Positions 9,301 to 19,054 of a stretch of DNA of 25,524 nucleotides are shown piece by piece. This DNA is from Seison nebaliae (taxonomy: Eukaryota; Rotifera; Pararotatoria; Seisonacea; Seisonidae): contig JALJEE010001581.1 in NCBI GenBank assembly GCA_023231475.1, positions 1 to 25,524 on the forward strand, written 5' to 3'. Under the pieces are notes generated by a model. It did not search any database, was not told the origin of the DNA, and was given only the letters and a program-made list of their open reading frames with translations. The position numbers and the translations under genes were made by a program. Position 1 is the stretch's first letter. The number at the start of each line of letters is the position of its first letter.

Positions 9301-12300
9301 TCTTATTTGCAGCTTTAGAAGCCGTAAAAGCAATTAAGATTCTAGATATTTCTGTTGGACTACTAGGAATGACTGCGCTTTCAGTTCAATCTCTCCTTAA
9401 GTCAGAAGTATTGAAAGGTAAAGGTGCAGCAGATATGGTTGAATTTGTTTGGCCTATTAGGTCTGTAGCTTATGATGCACAATTTTCCAATTTAAAATCT
9501 CCTCTCTTCAAACAATTCAGTAGCAGTTTAAATATTGCTGCTATACAAATGTTCAGTGGAAGTATTATCGAAAGTTTTATCTTATCCACCCAAATCTCTC
9601 AAATTACTGAGAGTGGAAGTGGCGTGAATGCTGCTGTCATGTGTCAATTAAATCCAAGCTTTGGTATAATCAAAGTCGCACCCATCTTACCATTCTTAAT
9701 GATGAGTAGTGGTATATTCTCTCCAAAGGCAAATATCCAATTGACGATGGGATTTGAAGCCGACTTGCCTGCGATATCAGCATTTAACGTTATTACATCA
9801 AATGCTGCTTCTCTACCTATTGAAGCAACGCAGGAATTTGAAACAGTTTTGGGTTGTGTTATGGAAGGAGCACCGGTGACAGATAAACCAATCGCTGAAG
9901 TTACTCAGGCGCTACAAATTGCTTTATCTGTGGCAATGTCTGCCGATACAACATTCGGAGCCATATTTGCTGGTATTAACATAGGATCTATCGGATTTTC
10001 ACCCAGTGGAACTTTAGCTTTCAATTTGGGAATGGATTGTGGGGTACCTCAAAGTAACAATGTAAACGTAGCTAGCGCTTTATCTACTGTACTTGGTATG
10101 TTGACTACCATCAGTTTACAAATAGGAGGTGCAGCTATTAGTTTGGGCGTTTTAGCAACGCAAGTGATTTCTAATATTGCTAATTTAGTATTCACAAATT
10201 CTCTCGGTGGAAACTCTGCTGGTGTTTTGAAAGGTTCATTTGGCTTAGATTTGATTGGCTTACCCACCGGAGCACCTATCGAAGAATTATTTGTTCCAGA
10301 TTCACCCGAAGTGACAGGTATTACAAAATCGATTCAAAGTACTTTGGTTGGTACGGCACTTCCAATGGTCTTCGCTGCTAATTTGGGTATTGATTTTGCC
10401 GGGTTATTCAGTGGTTTATCTTTAAGCCTGAACTCTGGAATGAATCAATGTTTGGTGGCCTTTGCTTTGGATGTTAAATCTGCAATTGGCGTTCTGGGAG
10501 CAGCCGCAATGAGTGTCATTTCCAGTGGTCTGAATGCTCTAGTTAGTCTTGGCATATTTGCAGACATTGTATTTGATATGATATTAGGCGGTATGGCATT
10601 TTCTATTACGGGAATAATAGCTGGTTCTTTCCAAATGGCTACTATGGTAACTTCTTCGTTACTTTTGACAGCAGTCGAAGTAGGAACAGTATTAACACCT
10701 CTTTCAGTTGGTCTCAGTTTACCAATGCCTTTAGCTAACTTTGTTCCATCTGTATTTGAAATGGATTGTATTGGGGTTATTGGGGGAATGTTGGCCACTC
10801 TTGGTTTTGCAATGACGGTAACTTTACCAAATATCGCATTTTCCTTAGTTGCCGGTGCCGTTGCTGTAACTTTCGATTTAGTACTTTCTGGTTTTGGTTT
10901 GGGATTCGGTGTATTTCCAACAATCGATATGGTATTGGGAATGTTTGCTGGTTTAGGAACTATTAAATTACCGTTACTAGGAATCGTGGCTTCGGGATTA
11001 GGCTTTGCACTTAATCTTAACTTGTTGGATATGAGCTTCTCTCCATTAGGAATCATGGTGTTTGGTGGATTAGGCAGTTTCGCTAATTTCTTGGCACCAA
11101 TCAAAGGATTTACTTTTGAACGTCTACAAATTAGCATTCAATTGGCTCCGGCATTCAATTTCATATTGAATGTAACCGGTTTGGCTATCCAATTAGCCAT
11201 TTTATCTATGTTTGCAGCGATACCTGCCCTTCTCGCCGCATTGGGAACTATTATCGTTATGGGTGTTACAAATGGAGCATTGTTCTTGGAGTTAACTTTC
11301 AACTTAGCTTTAGCAGCATTTGTTACCAAAATTGAAGCATTATTTACTGCAGCTTTAGTTGCTGGTGGAGCGCTCTTTGGAATGGGATTACTGACTCTAA
11401 ATTTCTTAGAATTAGTTGCGTTCGTAGGAGGTGCAGCATTTAATTTCCTTTTAGGTGTTATACCAAGTCCATTATATGCATGGGCAGGTTTAACAATCGC
11501 ACCTGGAGGTCCACTACAACTTATCCAAACTTCATTCTCTCTTATGGGTATTGCATGGAATCTTGCTTTCACACTCTTAATGTCTCCAATTGTTATTGGA
11601 TTTCAGGCAGCTCTTTTCGCCGCCATGTTAATAATGCCTGGATTCATTTGGGGATCTTTATTAGCTATTCTAAACATCACTGGAATTTTGGAAATAGCTG
11701 GTGGTATTGCAGTAACAATGATCTGTGGCTTTAGCTCGGGTATGTTTGGATTTGGGACTTTAAATCTTTTAGCAATTATTGAATTGGTTATTGCTAACTT
11801 TAAAGGCGAATTCAAATGGACTGTAGATGGTGTGGATTTCGTCGGTCAAGTGGCAGATGTGAGTGGAGTTATTGCAGTCGGAGATGCACCTGTAGGTTTT
11901 GGAGCAATTGCTTATCCTAGTATCAGATCGGTTGCCACAACAATGGTCACATTCTTATTAAATGTTCCTCTTGCTTTTGCTCAATTGGGCGCAGGTATGT
12001 TGGTTCAATTAGAATTAGCTTTAGGACAACTTTTATTCCAAGCATTGAGTGGAATCGGATTACTCTCTATGTTGAATATTCCCAATATTTATTTCCAAGC
12101 GTCTGCTGCAGGTGGTGAAACAATGGTTGACTGTGGATTACCATTCTTAATCAAAGACCAATTAAATATCGTCGATTTTGCTCCAATTCAAGCAGCTTAC
12201 GTACACTTATTGGCGGCTGTATCTTTTGGTGGAAGCATATTGAAAGTAGGACTTAGTGGGTTTAACATTGAACCTATAAAACTCGGAGCCATCAATGTTG

Positions 12301-15300
12301 GTGAAATAATATCACCATTTACTATTCAGGATTATGGTTTCAAATTGGAATTCCCCACCCCATTACAACCAACTGCATTCACTGCAGATATGATGGCCAT
12401 GTTTTTCAGTGCATTCTTGGCAGCCGGAAGTGCATTATCGTTCCCAGCATTCCGCTTGCTTATCGGTTCCGGGTTTAACTTGAAAGGTCCGTCGTTAACC
12501 ATGAATTGCGGCTTCCCTGTTGGTCAAATTACTTCTCAAGATTTCACTTATCAATTACTCGTAGAATTAACAAAATCTTCAATTGGAGATGTCTCATTTG
12601 TTCCATTAACGATCGATACTGCAGCCTTATTAACAAGAGAAAAGAAAGAATATTCAACAGGTCGCGTGGGAAATGAAGCTCGACCTTACTGTATGAATAG
12701 TATAGTACCCTTCGAATTTGATTTAAATGCATTTGGAAATTTGAATGCTTTTGACTATCCTAAATTAGCGTTTGTTCTCATCAAATCAATCGGCAATCTC
12801 TTTAAGACGTCATTATTAGGAGAATTATTCCTTTACGCAGTTATGCAAGGTTTCCGAATAGTTGGGCAAACAATATTATTTGGCTTAAGCATTGCCTTTA
12901 ATGTTTTACCTGGCTTCGCGGCAACACTTTCTTCATTGACAGCTTTATTCAGTTCATTTGAATGTCTCATCAATTTCAATGGGGCAGAGTTACCATGTGC
13001 TGTTAAACCAGATATGATTACATTCCCGGGACAGATAGAACCATTTGGAGGTTTGGCAGTTGGTACTGCGGAGATCGAACAACCACTCCCTTTCCCATCA
13101 TCATTATTAGGATTGGGATATACTGGATTACCATCGGCTTTTCTAAGTTCAATTGTGTCCTTCCAAATGACATGCTTTTTCCCAGAGATAGTACCAGTGG
13201 CATCTATTTTTAAAGCGTTTGGTAAGGTTCAATTACCTTTGGTTACTCCATTCTTGACACCCACTGTAGGTATTAGTTTTGGAAGTGATGCACTTTCCAT
13301 ATCTCTTGACCAAATGTTTAAAATGTTTATCGGTAAAATGGCCAGCGGACCTCTCGCAGTATTCGCCGATTCGTACAATGATTGTGCATTGATGCCAAGT
13401 GATCCAACGGATGTTGATTTAAATTCATTCCAAATCAAGATGAATTTTGGCGGACCGTTGTCTTATAACGAAGCAAGCGAAAAATTCGGAGATTTACAAA
13501 TGCTATTGAGCAAAATGACTACTATGAATTTACCAGATGGAACTTTAATCAAAGGTATAAAATTGCAAATAAATAATCTTTACACCGAAATTCAAAATGA
13601 AAAACCCAAAGAAATTGCCCAACCATTTTTCTTCCAATTTTCCACTCCTGAAATTCCAGAAACGTCTCCACTGATGGACTTGGGTTTCTGCCAAAATATG
13701 GTTGGCCAATCTATTCTAGGAGCTGTACGACTTGCTCTACCTAATTTTAACATAAAAGACATCTCCTTTAATTCATTCCAAAGATTAAGTGGTATAGATG
13801 GAATAACTCAAACTGCCGAGATTTCGTTGGTCTATGATGTATTCCCCGGAGCCACCGGAGAAACTTATATCAATATGATGGATGTCATTGATGTTTTAGG
13901 AAGTGAGTTGAAAATTAATCTACCTGAGGCCTACGGAGAAGAACCGTATAAGTTTAAAATAGATGCAGCTACGGAAACGGCAAATGAAGCATGTGAATCT
14001 GATGAAATATTAACTTCAGGCTCCCCTATCCGATATTGTACCTTACCCGGAGGTTTTAACGTAGCTGTCAACTCATTCAATGGAACGGAAACTTTTGGTT
14101 CACCACTAGCTGCAATCCGAGTTGAATTTATCAATCGTCCAGTTAACATTCAATTGGCGCCCTCAGTTGATTTAGCTTCACCTTTGAGTGCTCTTGACTC
14201 ATTAGTGGCTGCCGATATAGCCTCATTATTTTCACAAATGATGCCGTCTGCACCAGTAAGTCCTTTAGATCCTAGTGTACTTGTATTATCTGCTTTTAGT
14301 GGAATTCAATGTTCTCCACCTAACGTTGATGGAATGTGTCCATGTAATATGCAATTTGACTCAGGTGTTGTTGGAATAGATCTTTATAAAACATTTGAAG
14401 AAAGTTTGGATGCAGCTTTTGGAAATCTTGCAACAATGATGAGCGGATTATCAACTGTACTCTCATTAGAACCAATTCCAGTTAGCGAAGTACCTTTGTT
14501 CTCCAGCATGAAATTTACAAATAAACTTAATGGTTTGTTATCAAAAACCATTCAAGTAACCAATGTTCCTTCAAAAAAATTTAGTATGGTCTTACCGTCC
14601 ATAAAAGCTGTTGACTTCCCATGGGCACCTGCAGGAAAGAAAGAAGTCGAGGAAATATTTACAGCTATTGGAGAAATACCAATTCAAGGTCCTATGTCTT
14701 TCTTACCTCCGGCTATGCCAAGATTATTAAGTAAAGGACTTACCGTTGCTGGAGAATTTTTGGCAACATTTGAAATCCCATTACCAAAATTTTCCTTAGT
14801 CAATAAAGTACCTCTTCAGATGTTCAATGAATGGTTGGCTGACCTCAGTTCGATTCCAGGAGGAGATATGATAACACCGTTGAACCCCCCAGTTGTTGGT
14901 TTCCCTATACCAACTGTCAGTGTTGATGCATTCTTCTCAACATTCAGTGCCGCAGTAGGTGGCATTTCCGATGATGATTCTATGGATGGTAATGCATTCG
15001 TTCAAATGAATGCATTAAAGTCATTCTTCAAATTCCTGTTCTCTAACACTATATTTAATAATTTAGTTGTTTGGAAAGATCTTAACATTCTCATTAGTGG
15101 AAAGAAAGCAGATATTACAGTACCCATGTGCAAGTGGAACCCCACCATACAATCGAATGGCAGAAGTGATGAAAATGTCCAATCTTTGGTACGAGCTTCA
15201 GTGGAAGATGTTACACAACTAATAACCGATCTCTTCGAAACAAAAACACAATCTGCAATGAGTTATGTCAAATCTCTTTTCGATCAACCAATGGATATCG

Positions 15301-17371
15301 AAATTGAAATTAATGCAGCTTCTCTTGGTATTACCGAAGGCGTAGTAATTGATCCTGTTCCAGCGAACCCGATGTCTGGTATCAGCGGAGGATGGTCATA
15401 TCCTGAGTGGAGAGCGTTAACTGCTGCAGTTCCTGAAATTAAGCTTCCGAAATTCCAACCGGCAAAAACATTTGTTTTATACCTACAAATGCCCGAAGGA
15501 GGAGATTGTTCAACAGATTCTGAAGACATACTCAGCGTATGTGTGCGTGAGCAATTTAATGTAGGCTTAGCGACATTACCCATTCCAACACAATCAATAT
15601 ATAATATATTTATCAGTGATGTACATGCACGTGGTTTAGGCTCATTCGTTGCGCACATTACGATACCAAATTGGGAACCTCTGCCTTTAGCTGATATGTT
15701 GAAAATTTTTGCTGCTTCCGAAATTGTCCCAAGTCCTGAAATCCCATTCTTAGAGCAAACAGTATATGATTCATTTATTGGTTTTGACTTTTGTACCAGA
15801 AGTTATGACAAATCAACGCAATTGATGGAAGCTGTTGCCGAATATGAATTAACTGACTATGCAGATAAATATGTTAAGGATGGTATTTCCCTGAGCGATT
15901 TGTTTCTTGCTAAATTCACAGTAATTGCAAAGATTACCAGTATGTTTGTACTCGAAGGAATCAAGTTTAATCCAATGATGAACAAAATAGGCAGCTATGA
16001 AAATTTGGAAATTACAAAAATTATTTCCGATATTTTCTTACAATTCTGCCAAAAATATTATATCGATGGTCTTTATTTGGGAGCTCGATTTGGAATGGCT
16101 TCCTCCTCACCAACCGGTAATGTGGCCTTAATGGATGTAATGGTTGGTTTTGCTGATTCAAGTGGGAAACCTGCCAAGATGTTAATAAAAATTTTTAAAT
16201 TTTTAATTTCTAATGACTTCAACTAAAAATTAAGTATACAAAATCCGTTGATTGATGCATTGGGAAGGATCTTCAGTTTCGAAAATTACGGTGAACCGAT
16301 ACAAGCAATAACCTCAAGCTATTTTAATAAGATGACTTCACAAATAATACCGTGTAAGGTTGAACCAAGTTAAAAATTGAATTTATTTATTTAAAAAATT
16401 ACATCTAATCATAGCAACAGCCGCTGATTACTCTTTTGCTGTAATAGAACCGACTGAAATTGGTATGGATATCCGTATGGAACCTATTTCCAGTTTTATT
16501 TTTTTCTTATGGAATCATTCTATATCTATGTCTTATTATAGTCGTTCCCGTACAATTTTCGGTTGCTAAAAAAAATTTGAAGTTGTTCAAAGACATTCTT
16601 ACCAAACCGGATACCCAAGAAGATTTTGCTAAGGAATTTTTAAGAGAATTGAAAGCTAAAATAAATTCGATTAGACCAAATGAGCAATTACCTGGTTTGG
16701 AAATGTTCCCAACAGTAATGGTAGAACCAGCAGTTAAATATTTTGTGTCACATTTAAAATCGATTGTTGCTTTCCAAATAATTCAGTTTGAAATTTTGCT
16801 TAACTCGTCTTTTATTTAATCTTTTACTTATTAGTCTTGGTGATATGGCACTTTTCGATTTCCAATTGATATTCGATGCTCCAATTATGATGGATAACAT
16901 GTTAATGATGATGATGCCAGATATGGCACAATTAATGCAAATATTTTCTTGCGCCAAATCAAAGTCTGGGTCTAACTCCAACCAAAGAATAGGAAGAGAT
17001 GGTCATGAGTTGGAAGAGCACCATTTTATGTACACAAAGATCTATGAAGAAAACTATTCTACAGAAAAATGGGAGAAAAATTCAGCCGGTTGGATGGATT
17101 CTTCAGACAAATGGGAAGACTCTTCTGCCGAATGGGATGGATCTACAGACAAATGGGATGGATCTACAACAGATTCTCCATTTAGTAATTCTTCAGACGG
17201 CCCTATACCTGAAGAAATTACTCCAATAAAATTAGCAATGGAAACTTGTCGATGGGTAATTACAGGTTAATCATTCATCAATCACGACAACTGAAATTAC
17301 ATATCTCATTTTCTAACTGTTTTTTTATTTTAGAACCTTTCAATGTAATGGTGGAACGATCCCAAATATAA
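6386..17371 (+). CDS. Giant type II membrane protein with hydrophobic repeat-like ectodomain (12 exons, 3,470 aa), unknown family
   Basis: Exons: 6386-6459, 6515-6858, 6901-7001, 7044-7123, 7170-7354, 7409-7643, 7697-16180, 16235-16353, 16415-16492, 16542-16785, 16835-17265, 17334-17371. All junctions keep frame (10,413 nt). The start at 6386 gives a short basic cytoplasmic tail, then one transmembrane helix (residues ~31-50), then a mucin-like Thr/Ser stalk (~51-135) and a furin-type site RKKR at 220-223. Exon 7 alone encodes ~2,828 residues. It alternates hydrophobic, Gly/Ala-rich, helix-like stretches with strand-like segments ending in a lone Cys (for example GMDCG, FEMDC, VDCG, MNCG). 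The C-terminus has a Met-rich patch (3333-3349) and five Trp-spaced heptads (3394-3422). I recognise no known domain; vitellogenin/apolipophorin signatures are absent. A secreted or shed lipid-binding or structural surface protein is only a guess. Structure is well supported, function unknown. Confidence 0.78.
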
Positions 17372-17399
17372 AAACGTTTAACGTAACATAAAACTAATG

Positions 17400-17405
17400 A
17401 ATAAA
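17400..17405 (+). terminator. AATAAA polyadenylation signal of the giant gene
   Basis: A canonical AATAAA lies 29 nt after the stop codon at 17369-17371. This supports the short 38-nt last exon. Confidence 0.6.
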
Positions 17406-17609
17406 AATAAGTAGATTTATTTTTTAAGCAATTTTTTTAAAATAAACATTATTCCTCTGATTTATTCACTGTTAAATTGAATTCCCATAGGTGTTAAACT
17501 TGATTTAATTACTTTTTTGTTTACCCAACGTAAGTAAATTACTAGTTAAAGGTAAGTTCATTTGAAATTCTTCAAAACGTCAAATTATTTAAACATTCTA
17601 TTACAACAA

Positions 17610-18996
17610 ATGTCTGGAAGCAAAACATTAACTTTTACGACAATTGGCGTTATGTCAGGAAGTTCATGTGATGGATTAGATTTATGTTTATCAAGTAGTT
17701 TTCTTATCCGCATAAAACTTATTAATTTCGTTAGAATTCACTTATGATTCAAAGGAAAATTTAGTATTAACGAACTGTGAAATTATACTCGGGAAAACCG
17801 TTGAATATCCAAAACATATTCAAGCCGATCTCCAATCATATACTCTGAAGGAACAATCATTGAATTTAAAGGATTTTTTGAAGTTTGATCGGAATTACTG
17901 TAAATTGATCGGAAATTCAATTTTTGAGTTTTATGTCAAATACTGTTCATCAATTAATATCGACGTTATCAGTGTACATGGCCATACAATAGTTCACGAT
18001 CCTACGATTAGTATAACATATCAGTTGGGTTGTAATGGTGAAATATTAATTGGAGAGGTTAAGAGTCACAATGTCGAAGGTTTATCTCGTTGTTACTTGA
18101 TTACCAATCATAGAATACGAGATGTCACAATAAACAATGGCGAAGGAGCACCACTTGTCCCAATATTAGATGGAGCAACGTCATCTGTTACCCAGAATAA
18201 TGTTGGATTTATACTATTTAGAGATATATATTTTTTAAATATAAATGTTATAAAAATGGTTTAATAGGCAATAATAAATTTAGGTGGTATTTGTAACATA
18301 ACGCGAATGGAAGGAAATGAACTTGTAGGGTATGATATGTGTCCTTGTAACATTATATTTAATGATCTCGCTTTCATGATAGGAAATGGTTTCAATTTTA
18401 ATTTTAATAACCTCTAATCATGTCATTCTTCTTCTTAACCAGTATCTTATGATCAGAATGGGGTATTAGGAAAGCGCTATGAACAAAAATATAAAGGTTT
18501 TATTTCAGAAACAACGATGGAATATATCTCCGAATTATTTGGGTTGGTATGTTCCAAACAGAAGTGCCGATCACTAAGTGCCCATGAAATTACAACGAAA
18601 TTTTTAGAGAAAGCAAAAGAATACGTTAAATGTTCGAGAGAGTCGGTTGATTATGATGAAGATAATTATGGGATGTTATTATACATTTGTTATGAATTAG
18701 TTGCAAAAAAAATAGTGGAAAATCTTACAGAAGTTACAGAAGTCGAATTTGTTGGAGGTGGGACGTTCAATAATTACCTCTTGGCATTAGTAAAAGATAA
18801 TTCATTGATGAAAAATAAGAAGATTTTCTTTCGGAACGAAGAATGGATAAATTTTAAAGAGTCCCATTGTTTCAGCTACTTAGGTTTACTAAAATTTTTC
18901 CAAATTAAACAATTAAGATGTGAGAAACCGTTTAATATTTTAACGTCGGTAACTAATGGGAAAGAAAATATGATTGTTGGTTCAATTCATTATTGA
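17610..18996 (+). CDS. anmK-like: Anhydro-N-acetylmuramic acid kinase homologue (4 exons, 408 aa)
   Basis: The model joins 17610-17694, 17735-18201, 18268-18388 and 18443-18996; introns are 40, 66 and 54 nt. AnmK phosphorylates and opens 1,6-anhydro-MurNAc in bacterial peptidoglycan recycling. Family motifs occur in order: GVMSGSSCDGLDL (bacterial GLMSGTSxDGxD, ATP binding), SVHGHTIVHDP (SHGQTxxH), then RDVTINNGEGAPLVP with D158 at the catalytic Asp position. These are followed by INLGGICNIT (NIGGIANxT), GYDMCPCN (GFDTGPGN), SYDQNGVLG, VGGGTFNN (CGGGxxN), and a C-terminal KES/SVTNGKENMIVGSI block (EA, TGA, vlG). Length is slightly above the usual ~370 aa. The two motif glycines replaced by Cys (209, 211) may affect phosphate binding. 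The introns show a nuclear eukaryotic gene rather than contamination; bacterial origin by transfer is inferred. The ATG at 17610 directly precedes the first motif and no better one was seen. Confidence 0.88.
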
Positions 18997-19035
18997 AAAA
19001 AATTGGAAATTTTTTTAATGTGCATCGAATATGGA

Positions 19036-19041
19036 ATTAAA
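19036..19041 (+). terminator. Possible ATTAAA polyadenylation signal of the AnmK-like gene
   Basis: ATTAAA lies 40 nt after the AnmK-like stop codon and 9 nt before the last base of the convergent CDF coding region. It is the only plausible signal seen, so the two 3' ends would nearly touch or overlap. Confidence 0.35.
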
Positions 19042-19048
19042 AAAACTG

Positions 19049-19054
19049 TTTATT
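19049..19054 (-). terminator. AATAAA overlapping the stop codon of the CDF gene
   Basis: On the minus strand the CDS ends GAA TAA and the next base is A, so AATAAA (19054-19049) spans the stop codon. The 3' UTR may therefore be only 10-30 nt. Confidence 0.5.

Noticed and set aside
7667-15658. Many antisense open frames opposite the giant exon (for example 8314-7667, 11137-10445, 11572-11138)
   Set aside because: They lack family motifs and have the Pro/Asn/Ala/Lys-rich make-up expected from the complement of hydrophobic codons. The sense strand is clearly the coding one.
6386-17371. Giant protein as vitellogenin or apolipophorin
   Set aside because: No lipoprotein N-terminal domain, no von Willebrand type D domain and a type II membrane start instead of a signal peptide. 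Hydrophobicity alone is not enough.
17610-18996. AnmK-like gene as bacterial contamination of the assembly
   Set aside because: Three short introns interrupt the motifs and must be removed to restore the frame. AT content and splice signals match the neighbouring animal genes.
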